Assembly: GCA_019243195.1 (NCBI GenBank)
Contig: JAFAUQ010000239.1
Location: 1 to 36,575 of the forward strand
DNA from: Hyphomicrobiales bacterium
GTDB lineage: Bacteria; Pseudomonadota; Alphaproteobacteria; Rhizobiales; Xanthobacteraceae
Direction: 5' to 3'
DNA length: 36,575 nucleotides
Under the pieces are notes generated by a model, which was not told the origin of the DNA, searched no databases, and saw only the letters and a program-made list of their open reading frames with translations. Below are positions 8,577 through 16,605 of this stretch, in pieces. The translations under genes and the position numbers were made by a program. Position 1 is the stretch's first letter. Every line of letters begins with the position of its first letter.

Positions 8577-8613
8577 GAGCGCGATGACTTTTATTGGAAT
8601 CGTCATCGCGCTC
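8577..8613. repeat. Perfect 12-bp palindrome GAGCGCGATGAC...GTCATCGCGCTC
   Basis: Two 12-base arms (8577-8588 and 8602-8613) pair perfectly around a 13-base loop. The element sits between the convergent Bug and ABC-type binding-protein genes. Its right arm encodes the last residues (AR) and TGA stop of the minus-strand gene. The remainder of 8440-8576 shows no gene. The hairpin could terminate both transcripts. Confidence 0.75.
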
Positions 8614-9493
8614 CGAGGGTCTCATCGACGCAGTCCGCATAGACTGGGGTGCGGGAAATATAGCCGCCCGAGAGCAGGCTTGCGCCCAACCGGGCGAACC
8701 CCTGCCGGGAGACGTCGGTCGATTGCGACCACAGGCCGCCCCGACGATACCGGTCCATCGCGCTCGTCAGAACGTCGCGTTCGACGTCGGGGTAGAACGG
8801 AGCGACGGACTCGGCGAGCTTTGCCGCGTCGTTTTCGCCGAGCCATTGCAGCATGTGCCCCATGGCGCGTGTCAGCGCGGCGAAGGCGCCATGATGCCGT
8901 GCTATCCCGGCGCGCGTGGCGAGAAATGTCGTGTACACCGTCGGTCCGCGCGAACTCGCCGCATAGAGAACCTTGGCGCCGTCCCGCACGGCGAGCGAGG
9001 CGTAGGGTTCGAACACCTGGATCGCATCGAGGCTTTTCTCGCGCAGCGCGGCGAGGTTCTCGCCGATGGTGCGGTCGGTGACGCGGGCGAGTTTCGTGGG
9101 ATCAATGCCGCGTTCGCGCAAATCGTGCTGCAGGCATAGCCACGGCGTCGGCACCTCGGAAACGGTGGCGAACTTCAGCCGCGGCAAATCCTCGAGGCGG
9201 AAGCTCTCCGCATCGCGATTGCCGACGAGAAAGAACGGATCGCGCCCGACGACCTCGCAGAAAGAAACGAGCGGCGAGGCGGGGTCCTCGTCGTGCGCCT
9301 TCATCACCCGCAGCGGTCCGCCCCAGGTGAGATCGGCGCTGCCGTCGGCCATCGCCGTCGGCCCGCCGCCTGGCGCCGACGAGGTGATAAGTTCGACCTC
9401 GACGCCTTCGCGTGCGTAAAAGCCCAACGCCTGCGCGGCGTAGAACGGCGCGTAGAACACGGCGCGGAAATTTTCAGCCATCCTGATGCGCAT
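8603..9493 (-). CDS. ABC transporter substrate-binding protein, NMT1/THI5-like
   Basis: A 296-aa type-II periplasmic-binding-fold protein resembling the NMT1/SsuA group that feeds ABC importers for nitrate, sulfonates or pyrimidine precursors. Visible features are VFYAPFYAAQALGFYAREGVEVEL near the N-terminus, GGGPTAMADGSADLTWGGP, and FVGNRD/VSEVPTPW pocket segments. There is no clear signal peptide from the chosen ATG (9493), which begins 7 bases after the upstream Bug gene's stop, so it is either exported by another route or cytosolic. No ABC ATPase or permease lies in the window. The C-terminus and stop lie inside a palindromic repeat. The TTG/GTG-extended track ORF upstream only overlaps the Bug gene. 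Confidence 0.82.
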   Translation of the reverse strand: MRIRMAENFRAVFYAPFYAAQALGFYAREGVEVELITSSAPGGGPTAMADGSADLTWGGPLRVMKAHDEDPASPLVSFCEVVGRDPFFLVGNRDAESFRLEDLPRLKFATVSEVPTPWLCLQHDLRERGIDPTKLARVTDRTIGENLAALREKSLDAIQVFEPYASLAVRDGAKVLYAASSRGPTVYTTFLATRAGIARHHGAFAALTRAMGHMLQWLGENDAAKLAESVAPFYPDVERDVLTSAMDRYRRGGLWSQSTDVSRQGFARLGASLLSGGYISRTPVYADCVDETLGAR

Positions 9494-9500
9494 CGTTTTC

Positions 9501-10478
9501 TCACTCGATGATTGCGCCGCTTTGTTTGATCGGGGCGGCCCACTTGGCGATCTCGCCGGCGACGAAAGTTTGCAGATACGCCGGCGTGCGCCGCTCAGGC
9601 GGAGGGAGTTCCGCGCCGATGTCGCGCATGCGTGCCTGCAGCGATGGCGTGTCCATGGAGGCGGAGATTGCCGCGCGCAGCTTCTCGACGACCCCCGCGG
9701 GCGTTCCTTTCGGACAAAAGATGGCGAACCAGTTCGATGCAACGACCTCGAGGCCTTGTTCGCGCGCCGTCGGGACGTCGGGGAGCCGCCCCGAGCGCTC
9801 GGCGGTCAGCACCGCGAGCGCCTTGACGTTCCCGCCCTCGATCTGCGCGACCGAGGTCGGGCTGTCCGGACATTGGTAATCGATGCGGCCGGCGATCAGG
9901 TCCTGCATGGCCGGCGCGGCGCCGCGATAGGGCACGTGCGTGACCTTGATCCCCATCGCGAGATTGACCAGCAGGCAGGCGAGGTGGCTCGCCGAGCCCG
10001 CGCCGCCCGAGCCGAACTGCATCTTCACCTGGTTCGCGCGCGCGTAACTGACAAACTGCGGCAGGGTATCGGCCGGAAACGCCTCGCGCGTGAGCAACAA
10101 CAGCGGCGTCTCAGCGACCAGGGTCACCGGGGCAAAATCGCTCGCAGCGTTGTAGAGCGGAGTTTTGTAGAGTGTCTGGTTCGCCGCATGCGTTCCCATG
10201 TTGCCGAGCACGAACTGATAACCGTCGGGCGCAGCGCGTGCGACGCGGGCGCCACCCAGCATGCCGCCCCCGCCGCCGACGTTCTCGACCACGACTTCCT
10301 GGCCGAGCACGTCCGACAGATGCGAGGCGAGGATGCGGCCGACCGCATCGGCCGGCCCGCCGGCCGCAAACGGCACCACCATGGTGACCGGCCGCGTCGG
10401 CCAGTCTTCGGCCTCCGCAAGCGCGGCGCTTGCGAGGAGAGCGCCGACAGCCGCCGCTAGGCGCAATATTAAAAGCAT
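9501..10478 (-). CDS. Bug-family tripartite tricarboxylate transporter substrate-binding protein
   Basis: A 325-aa second TctC/Bug periplasmic binding protein. A signal peptide (MLLILRLAAAVGALLASAALAEA) precedes the hallmark WPTRPVTMVVPFAAGGPADAVGR. ENVGGGGGMLGGARVARAAPDGY, HVPYRGAAPAMQDLIAGRIDY and RSGRLPDVPTAREQG follow. The track start (10523) adds 15 residues before the signal peptide; the ATG at 10478 is preferred because it gives a normal signal, although no strong ribosome site is seen. It forms a likely two-gene unit with the NMT1-like gene 7 bases downstream. It is related to the 7447 protein but clearly diverged, so it probably has a different ligand. Confidence 0.9.
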   Translation of the reverse strand: MLLILRLAAAVGALLASAALAEAEDWPTRPVTMVVPFAAGGPADAVGRILASHLSDVLGQEVVVENVGGGGGMLGGARVARAAPDGYQFVLGNMGTHAANQTLYKTPLYNAASDFAPVTLVAETPLLLLTREAFPADTLPQFVSYARANQVKMQFGSGGAGSASHLACLLVNLAMGIKVTHVPYRGAAPAMQDLIAGRIDYQCPDSPTSVAQIEGGNVKALAVLTAERSGRLPDVPTAREQGLEVVASNWFAIFCPKGTPAGVVEKLRAAISASMDTPSLQARMRDIGAELPPPERRTPAYLQTFVAGEIAKWAAPIKQSGAIIE

Positions 10479-10615
10479 TTGATGCAAAGGATTCCCGACC
10501 TGTTGACGCTGCTCACAATGCACCGCGGCGTGCGGCGAGTGCAGGTGTCGCGTTAAGGGGGCGATTACGCGTCCTCTTCAACATGCCCGCAATGATGCAA
10601 ACGAGGGCCATGCAG

Positions 10616-10825
10616 ATGCTGCGCGCACCAAATATCGCCGTCTTTGTCATTTCCGGATGTCTGGCGATGATCGGAGTTCTCTCCGCCCTGCCGATCGAGC
10701 TCCCAATCCCGGGTCTCAACCAATACAACGCCGGTTGGTACATTTTCCTCGGCTGGTTCATCTTGGCGGCAGGGTCCGTGCTGCCGGAACGCTCCGGCGA
10801 ACAGGCGCAGACCCCGGCCAGTTAA
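10616..10825 (+). CDS. Small two-helix membrane protein, unknown
   Basis: A 69-aa hydrophobic protein. It has two membrane segments (NIAVFVISGCLAMIGVLSAL and AGWYIFLGWFILAAGSVLP) joined by a PIELPIPGLNQYNAG loop. I recognise no named family. Several in-frame ATGs exist (10583-10616); the one at 10616 sits about 8 bases after GAGGG and directly precedes the conserved-looking part. Its stop overlaps the end of the convergent aminotransferase gene by four bases. Function is unknown. Confidence 0.6.
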   Translation: MLRAPNIAVFVISGCLAMIGVLSALPIELPIPGLNQYNAGWYIFLGWFILAAGSVLPERSGEQAQTPAS

Positions 10826-12054
10826 GCTCGCCTGACGTTGGCGCTCTGCGCCGGAATACCGGTCTGCTCGTAACAGACCCGCGCGAGCGCCGCGATCCCG
10901 TCGCGGATCTCGTTCTTCGAGGGAAGTGCGAAGCACAGCCGCATGTGCGACGTGGCGGCTTCCGGCCGGCACGCCCACTCCGGTCCGGGATTGAACACGA
11001 TTCCCGCAGCCGCCGCGGGCTCGATCAGTTTGCGCACGTCGATCGCATCGGGCAGCTTGATCCAAAGAAAGATGCCGCCCTGCGGCCGCCACGGCTCGAC
11101 CGCCGTGCCGAACTCCTTTGCCAGCGCCTCGACCATGGTGTCGAGCTTCTCGCGCAGCACGCCCGAGAGCTCGCCGACGTGACGGGCGAAGTTGGGCGCG
11201 AAATATTCCGCGACCATCATCTGCTCGACCGCGCCGGTGCCGCTGTCGGCCTCGCGCTTGAGCGCGACGAGCCGGCTCATCGCTTCCCAGTCGGCCACCA
11301 GGTAGCCGAGGCGGAGCGCCGGCGCCAACGTCTTCGAGAACGAGCCGATGTGGAGGACCTGCTGCGGGTCGAGCGCGAACAGCGAATGCGGCGCCTCCGG
11401 ATTCCACAGCAAGTCGGCGTAGCACTCGTCCTCGAAAATCGGCACGCCGTGCTTGCGCGCGAGCGCAAGTAACGCGCGCCGCCGCTCGAGCGGAAGGATC
11501 GAGCCGGTCGGATTCTGGATGGTCGGGATGGTGTAGATGAGTTTCGGCACGATACCGTTGCGGCCGAGGTCGTCGAGGATATTGGTAAGCGCGTCGATGC
11601 GGATGCCTTGATCGTCGAGCGGCACCGGGACGATTTTCGCGGCGAGCCGGCGCAGCTTGTTGATCGTTCCCTGATACGAGAACTCCTCGACGAGGACCGT
11701 GTCGCCCGGTTCGATCAACAGCCGATGCACCAGATCGAGCCCCTGGCCGGAACCGGACGTGATCAGCACGTCGTCGGCGGTGCATTTGATTCCGGCGCGG
11801 CCGGCGACCTTCGCCACGACGAAATCGCGCAACCCGCGGAAGCCTTGCGGACCATCGGAATTATAAAGCGCCAAGTTGGCGCCGCTGCGCTTGAGCACCG
11901 TGGCCGCCGCATCGGCCAGTGCGGACGCGGGAATGCGGGTCGGGTCGTTGTGGCCGCCGATGAAGTTGTATTTCGCAAAGCCCGCCCAGCGCGGCGCCGG
12001 CGGCGGCAGGTCGCGGGCGAAGCGACCCGCGTGAGCAAAACCCGTAGCGGTCAT
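10822..12054 (-). CDS. PLP-dependent aminotransferase, class I/II (LysN/2-aminoadipate-type)
   Basis: A 410-aa fold-type-I aminotransferase similar to the 2-aminoadipate/MocR-domain group that moves amino groups between amino acids and 2-oxoacids. The PLP lysine is in GSFSKTLAPALRLGY (Lys241), the PLP-ring Asp is in PIFEDECY (Asp209), and the Asn is in TIQNPTG. SGSGQGLDLVHRLL is the phosphate-binding region, and SHMRLCFA carries the C-terminal substrate-carboxylate Arg. It has no N-terminal GntR domain, so it is an enzyme, not a MocR regulator. The ATG at 12054 begins the real protein; the track extends upstream towards a palindrome. The substrate is not defined. Confidence 0.88.
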   Translation of the reverse strand: MTATGFAHAGRFARDLPPPAPRWAGFAKYNFIGGHNDPTRIPASALADAAATVLKRSGANLALYNSDGPQGFRGLRDFVVAKVAGRAGIKCTADDVLITSGSGQGLDLVHRLLIEPGDTVLVEEFSYQGTINKLRRLAAKIVPVPLDDQGIRIDALTNILDDLGRNGIVPKLIYTIPTIQNPTGSILPLERRRALLALARKHGVPIFEDECYADLLWNPEAPHSLFALDPQQVLHIGSFSKTLAPALRLGYLVADWEAMSRLVALKREADSGTGAVEQMMVAEYFAPNFARHVGELSGVLREKLDTMVEALAKEFGTAVEPWRPQGGIFLWIKLPDAIDVRKLIEPAAAAGIVFNPGPEWACRPEAATSHMRLCFALPSKNEIRDGIAALARVCYEQTGIPAQSANVRRA

Positions 12055-12366
12055 GATCGAACCCCATAACAATGGAAGGGGGCGAGGATAGGAAGCGGTG
12101 GCAAGCGCCGTCAATGCTAGTGCCGCGAACCCGAAGTTCGCCCAATATTGCCGCAAGCCCGGTTGCGAACTTCGGGTTCAAAGCGGCACTAGAATCATAA
12201 CGTCGCTAGTGTCTTTCGATTCCGAAGTTCGCTTCCGAACGTGCGGCAAACTAAGGCGAACTTCGGAATCGGGACACTAGCTGGCAGGCGCGCCAGCCAT
12301 ACCTATATTACTCGGCGACGATAGGGATCGCCGCATAAGCGGCGGCCCGGAGGCGGGAGATTTCCC
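12055..12366. other. Intergenic region filled by a 164-bp composite palindrome
   Basis: No gene is seen here. Most of the gap is the composite element at 12117-12280. The upstream part holds the leader of the minus-strand aminotransferase. The part after 12281 leads into the small membrane protein at 12367. Confidence 0.7.
12117..12280 (-). repeat. Composite CTAG-bounded palindrome pair, copy 1 (A1 + linker + B1)
   Basis: Palindrome A1 (12117-12192, 76 bp) runs CTAGTGCCGC...GCGGCACTAG, with inner arms GAACCCGAAGTTCGC and GCGAACTTCGGGTTC. A 13-base linker follows (12193-12205). Palindrome B1 (12206-12280, 75 bp) runs CTAGTGTC...GACACTAG, with inner arms CGATTCCGAAGTTCGC and GCGAACTTCGGAATCG. 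Both share the GAAGTTCGC core and a TTGCCGCA loop, placed in opposite orientation in A and B. The same unit in the reverse order is at 30883-31046; strand is given relative to that copy. No transposase is present. Confidence 0.9.
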
Positions 12367-12615
12367 ATGATCCTCGTTGAACTTCTGTTCGGGCTGATGC
12401 TCGCCGGCATGGTGCTGCTAGTGCTGCCGTTTCTACTGTTCATGGCCGGCGTTGCCGGCGCCGTGCTGCTGGCGATCCTCGCGCCGGCGGCGCTGGTCGC
12501 GCTGTTGATCTTCTGGCTGGTGTTCCCGGGCATGCACGGGCTCGCGCTGCTGCTCCTCGTTCTGGTGATCGGCTTGATGCTGGTCGAGCACCGCTCACGC
12601 CGCCGCACGGTGTGA
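12367..12615 (+). CDS. Small hydrophobic membrane protein, unknown
   Basis: An 82-aa protein that is almost entirely hydrophobic, with three probable membrane helices (LLFGLMLAGMVLLVLPFLLF, AGAVLLAILAPAALVALLIFW, and LALLLLVLVIGLMLV) and a short basic tail (EHRSRRRTV). A GGGAGA ribosome site precedes the ATG. I recognise no family. The nearest downstream gene is the penicillin-binding protein on the same strand, about 160 bases away. Function is unknown. Confidence 0.65.
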   Translation: MILVELLFGLMLAGMVLLVLPFLLFMAGVAGAVLLAILAPAALVALLIFWLVFPGMHGLALLLLVLVIGLMLVEHRSRRRTV

Positions 12616-12778
12616 TCGGTAATTAGGCGCTCCATCGTCTCGCTACGTAATGGGGCGCGACATTTGTCCCGCGCCCAACAACGCAACGGATTAACGCAAC
12701 TATCTGCGCCGATTGGCGTTTACTGCTGGGCCGTTCGTTCGGCGTGGCCCGCGGTCGCGATCGGGTGCGGGGTTGCTC

Positions 12779-15154
12779 ATGCGGGAAATGCCTTCCGATT
12801 CGGTGCCGTCGGAGGAGACGGACGCCGCACATCAAACGGCGCCTGATCCGTCCCCAGCGGAGGAGGGCAGTCGGACTCTGGCCTCCGGCCGCGCCTTTGT
12901 TACAGCGCTCGGCGCCGATCTGGCGGTGGTCGGGCATCGCGTCGCGCGGTCGTTCCGAGCGTTCACCCGGAGAACACCGCGACCATCGCTGCCCCCGCGG
13001 CGCGTCGGCGCGTCACAGCGCGTCGCCACCGGCCTCCTGCGTGGAATTATTGCCGTCGTGGTAGCCGGGCTTGTGACTTTCGCCGGCATGATGGTTTGGG
13101 CGTTGCACGATCTGCCGCCGGAACGCCCGGTCGGGGATGGGAACGCGCCCTCTTTCATCCTCGAAGCATCGAACGGAACCTCGCTCGGCCGGGTCGGCGC
13201 GCTCAAGATGCCGGATGCGAAGCGCAAGGATTTTCCTGACGTACTGGTAAAAGCGGTGATCAGCATCGAGGATCGCCACTTCTACAGTCACTGGGGCTTC
13301 GATCCGCAGGGGATGGTTCGGGCGCTCCGTCGCAACTTCGCCGCCGGCACGATCGTTCAAGGCGGCAGCACGATCACCCAGCAGGTGGTGAAGCTGCGCA
13401 TTCTTGGACATGAGCGCACGCTCACGCACAAACTTCGCGAAGCGCTGGTTGCGATGTGGCTCGACATGCATCGCTCGAAGGACGAAATCCTCACCGAATA
13501 TCTCAACAGCGTTTATCTCGGGAACGGTGTCTATGGCATGGCCGCGGCCGCACGGCTCTATTTCGACAAAAGCCTTGCCGACCTGACGCTGCCGCAAGCC
13601 GCGATGCTCGCCGGCATGATCCAGTCGCCCTCGCGCACCAATCCGTTGCAGAATTTGCAAGGCGCGCAGGCGCGCGCCGCAATGGTGCTCGACGCGATGC
13701 GCGAGACCGGCGCGGTCGATGCCACGGCGGCCCAGGAAGCCAAGGCGCATCCGGCGGTGCCCCATTTGTCGGAAGCGGCGTTGCGCGCCGGCTCGTGGTT
13801 TGCCGACTGGATCGCCAGTGAAGCCGGCGGGGTGACCGGCTCGGATTCAACGAGCATGCGGCTGCGCACGACGCTTGATCCCGGTCTGCAGCAGATCGCC
13901 GAGCAGGCGGTCGCGCGCGTGCTCGATGCCGAAGGTGCGCGGCGCCACGTCTCACAAGCGGCGCTCGTCGCGATGCGGAAGGACGGCGCGGTCGTCGCGA
14001 TGGTCGGGGGGCGCGACTATCAGGCGAGCCAATTCAACCGCGCGGTGAATGCCCAGCGCCAGCCGGGCTCTGCCTTCAAGTTGTTTGTTTATTTCGCGGC
14101 GCTGCGCAATGGATTGACGCTCGATGATACGGTCGACGCCCGGCCGCTCGAGATCAAGCACTGGGAACCGGAGAACTACGGGGGCCGGCACTACGGCCGC
14201 GTGCCGCTCACCGAAGCCTTCGCCGAATCGATCAACACCGCGGCGGTGCGCCTCGCCCAGCAGGTCGGATTGAACCAGGTGATCGCCGCCGCGCGCGATC
14301 TCGGCATCACCAGTCGGCTGCCGGCGGTGCCGAGCCTGCCGCTGGGCACTGCCGACATGAACCTGCTCGAGCTGACCTCGGCCTATGCCGCTGTCGCGGC
14401 CGGCAAGATGCCGGTCAAGCCGTGGGGCATTTCCGGGCTCGGTGTCGAAGGCCAACCCCGGCTGCAATCGATGGGCGCGCCGACCGTCGCCACGCGGCCG
14501 TTGCAGCCCTATCAGCAGCCGCTCGTTGAATTGTTGGAGGAGGTGGTGCGGCACGGCACCGGCCGCGCCGCCGCCCTCGACGGGATTGCCGCCGGCAAGA
14601 CCGGCACCTCGCAGGATTATCGCGACGCCTGGTTCATCGGCTTCAACGATGAGCTGGTCGTCGGCGTCTGGGTCGGCAACGACGATCACAGCCCGATGAA
14701 TCGCGTCACCGGCGGTTCGTTGCCGGCGGCGATCTGGAAGAATTTCATGACCGCCGCGACAAACGTGGTGGCGCGCGAGGAGCCGCCGGCCGAAGCGACC
14801 GCGCCGCAGCCGCAAGGACACGCCGAGCAGAATCCGCCGGCGAGCGCGCAGGCGCCTCAAGCTGCCGAGTGCGATTACCAAGCATGCGCGCGCACTTATC
14901 AATCGTTTCGCGGGTCGGACTGCACCTATCAGCCCTATGGCTCTTCGGAGCGGCGGGTATGCGACAAGGCTTCAAAGCGACGGACGGTCCAGTTCCCGTT
15001 CTCGCCGGATTCGCTGTTCGCGCCGCGGCGGGAACAGCAGGGGAGGGCGGGATGCAACGTCGCCGCCTGCGAGGCCACTTACCAGTCGTTTGATCCGAGC
15101 GATTGCACTTATCAGCCCTACGATGGCGGTCCGCGCCGCGTCTGCTCGAAGTAG
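12779..15154 (+). CDS. Class A penicillin-binding protein (GT51 + transpeptidase) with two C-terminal BA14K-like repeats
   Basis: A 791-aa bifunctional peptidoglycan synthase (PBP1A/1C type). After a 90-residue cytosolic part and one membrane helix (GIIAVVVAGLVTFAGMMVW), the GT51 domain shows SIEDRHFYSHWG (catalytic Glu about 164) and GGSTITQQVVK. The transpeptidase domain has the serine motif PGSAFK (Ser about 431), ESIN (about 484) and KTGTS (about 607). Unusually, two Cys-rich copies of a C-x3-C-x2-TYQSF-x3-DCTYQPY-x4-RR-x-C unit follow, resembling BA14K-family repeats of rhizobial envelope proteins. The ATG at 12779 is preferred to the TTG at 12713. The tail would lie in the periplasm and form disulfides. 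Confidence 0.92.
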   Translation: MREMPSDSVPSEETDAAHQTAPDPSPAEEGSRTLASGRAFVTALGADLAVVGHRVARSFRAFTRRTPRPSLPPRRVGASQRVATGLLRGIIAVVVAGLVTFAGMMVWALHDLPPERPVGDGNAPSFILEASNGTSLGRVGALKMPDAKRKDFPDVLVKAVISIEDRHFYSHWGFDPQGMVRALRRNFAAGTIVQGGSTITQQVVKLRILGHERTLTHKLREALVAMWLDMHRSKDEILTEYLNSVYLGNGVYGMAAAARLYFDKSLADLTLPQAAMLAGMIQSPSRTNPLQNLQGAQARAAMVLDAMRETGAVDATAAQEAKAHPAVPHLSEAALRAGSWFADWIASEAGGVTGSDSTSMRLRTTLDPGLQQIAEQAVARVLDAEGARRHVSQAALVAMRKDGAVVAMVGGRDYQASQFNRAVNAQRQPGSAFKLFVYFAALRNGLTLDDTVDARPLEIKHWEPENYGGRHYGRVPLTEAFAESINTAAVRLAQQVGLNQVIAAARDLGITSRLPAVPSLPLGTADMNLLELTSAYAAVAAGKMPVKPWGISGLGVEGQPRLQSMGAPTVATRPLQPYQQPLVELLEEVVRHGTGRAAALDGIAAGKTGTSQDYRDAWFIGFNDELVVGVWVGNDDHSPMNRVTGGSLPAAIWKNFMTAATNVVAREEPPAEATAPQPQGHAEQNPPASAQAPQAAECDYQACARTYQSFRGSDCTYQPYGSSERRVCDKASKRRTVQFPFSPDSLFAPRREQQGRAGCNVAACEATYQSFDPSDCTYQPYDGGPRRVCSK

Positions 15155-15228
15155 TGCCTTCGGTCACAAGCCCCTTGCCGTGTCGGCCCGTTCGGCCCGA
15201 TGCTGACCGACCGAGGGGAGTTCGTCGC

Positions 15229-16485
15229 ATGCCGGCCATGGCCGCCCCGAGCGCGCGCAATGATTTTGTCGGCACCTTGCCGCAGAAGGTGCGGCGCGAT
15301 TTCTCGTCCGTCGGCTACGACGAGGCGATGCGTCGCGCGCGCGAGATCGTGCCGGTCCTGCGCGAGCGCGCGCAAGCGGCCGAAGACGCGCGCATGCTCA
15401 TCCGCGAGAACGAGCAGCTGCTGCACGAAACCGGGCTGTTTCGGTTTCACCAGCCGAAGGCGTTCGGCGGCATGGAGCTCGCCTTCGTGGCGCTCGTCGA
15501 CATCGCGGCGGAGGTTGCCCGCGGATGCCCCTCAACCGCCTGGAACATCGGCAATCTCGCCTGCCATCACTGGATCCTCGGCTATTACGAACCCGAGACC
15601 CAGCATGAAGTCTGGGACGCCAATCCGGACGCGCTGATTGCTTCCTCGATTGCGCTTGCCGCCGGCCGCGCCCGAGAGGCGCCGGGCGGGTTCATCGTCA
15701 ACGGCCGCTGGCCGTTCTCCTCGGGGGTCGACAACTGCGATTGGAACATGCTCGCCGTCACCGTTTATGACGACGATGGCAAGACCGCGGTCGATTGGCG
15801 GCTGTGTTTGGTTCCGAAGTCTGACTACGAAATTATCGATACCTGGTTCGCCATGGGGATGGCGGCGACGGGCAGCAAAGACATCAAGGCGTCCGAAGTC
15901 TTCGTGCCCGAGCGCCGGGCATTGGCGCTGGCGCGCTGCCGCGGCGGGCTCGAGCATCCCGGCGCGGCGCTCAATCCGGGCCCATTGTTTCGCATCCCGA
16001 TCGTCGCTGCCTCCAGCCACCCGCTCGCGCCCGCGGCGGTGGGCGCGGCCGAAGGCGCCTACGAACTCTTTCTTGGCTCGATGGCCAAGCGCCTCGGCAC
16101 CTACACGGGCGCGCGGGTGGCCGACTTCCAGGCGGTGCAGATCAAGCTCGCCCGCGCGCGCTGCCTCATCGACTCGGCGCGCCAGCTGCTGCGTGACTCG
16201 GCCATCGCATTCCAGGCGGCGGCCGAGCGCAACGAAGTTCCCGACCTCGCAACCAAGCTGCGGTTTCGCGCGCAGTCGGCATTCGCGGTCAATCAGGCGC
16301 GCGAGGCGGTGGAAACGCTGTGGTCATGCTACGGCGCGCAGGGACTCTACACGCGCGATCCGCTGCAGCGGCACCTGCGCGACGTGTTTGCCATGAGCCA
16401 GCACTTCTCGTTCAATTTCGACATCGCCGGTTCGGCCTTCGGCCTGCACGCGCTCGGCGGGCCCTATGCGAGTCCGACGATGTGA
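15229..16485 (+). CDS. Acyl-CoA-dehydrogenase-fold flavin-dependent monooxygenase (HsaA/HpaH-like)
   Basis: A 418-aa group D flavoprotein. The N-terminal helical domain (residues 20-110, with LLHETGLFRFHQPKAFGG) leads to the AEVARGCPSTAWNIGNL segment and the PFSSGVDNCDWNML beta-domain. A C-terminal four-helix bundle ends in HFSFNFDIAGSAFGLHALGGPY. The absence of acyl-CoA-binding features, together with the SSGVDNCDW motif, points to hydroxylase relatives (HsaA, 4-HPA hydroxylase oxygenase component), which use reduced flavin from a separate reductase. The ATG at 15229 follows GAGGGGAG at 8 bases. Its last 76 bases are duplicated at 18888-18963, on the far side of a toxin-antitoxin cassette. 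Confidence 0.85.
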   Translation: MPAMAAPSARNDFVGTLPQKVRRDFSSVGYDEAMRRAREIVPVLRERAQAAEDARMLIRENEQLLHETGLFRFHQPKAFGGMELAFVALVDIAAEVARGCPSTAWNIGNLACHHWILGYYEPETQHEVWDANPDALIASSIALAAGRAREAPGGFIVNGRWPFSSGVDNCDWNMLAVTVYDDDGKTAVDWRLCLVPKSDYEIIDTWFAMGMAATGSKDIKASEVFVPERRALALARCRGGLEHPGAALNPGPLFRIPIVAASSHPLAPAAVGAAEGAYELFLGSMAKRLGTYTGARVADFQAVQIKLARARCLIDSARQLLRDSAIAFQAAAERNEVPDLATKLRFRAQSAFAVNQAREAVETLWSCYGAQGLYTRDPLQRHLRDVFAMSQHFSFNFDIAGSAFGLHALGGPYASPTM

Positions 16486-16486
16486 G
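16411..16486 (+). repeat. Left copy of 76-bp direct repeat (3' end of the monooxygenase gene)
   Basis: This segment encodes the C-terminus of the flavin monooxygenase plus its stop codon. It matches 18888-18963 at 70 of 76 positions. Five of the six differences are synonymous and one gives Ser to Pro. Forty-odd consecutive identical bases (from CGGCCTTCGG onward) form the probable crossover core. Confidence 0.9.
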
Positions 16487-16543
16487 CTCGGCTTATTGCA
16501 ACTAGAACACTAAACAGTCCCCCTAAAGGTATTATAGAACCAG

Positions 16544-16586
16544 TTGACGCCTACGTTTATGTTTCATATGATGTGCTGCATGAAAC
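16544..16586 (+). promoter_or_regulatory. Near-consensus sigma70 promoter with overlapping inverted-repeat operator
   Basis: TTGACG (16544-16549), a 17-base spacer and TATGAT (16567-16572) form an almost ideal housekeeping promoter. An inverted repeat, GTTTCAT (16561-16567) and ATGAAAC (16580-16586), covers the -10 box and start point. Repressor binding there would block the promoter. The Xre-type antitoxin encoded in the operon, probably bound to its toxin, is the obvious candidate. The first start codon follows 20 bases after the repeat, with an AAGGA site. Confidence 0.75.
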
Positions 16587-16605
16587 TATAACGTAAGGAC
16601 CTCCC

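Noticed and set aside
9486-10460. A 324-aa plus-strand ORF over the second Bug gene, and similar long ORFs at 7321-8454 and 13952-14902
   Set aside because: These are opposite-strand shadows of clearly assigned Bug and penicillin-binding protein genes. Their translations are low-complexity R/A/G/D sequences.
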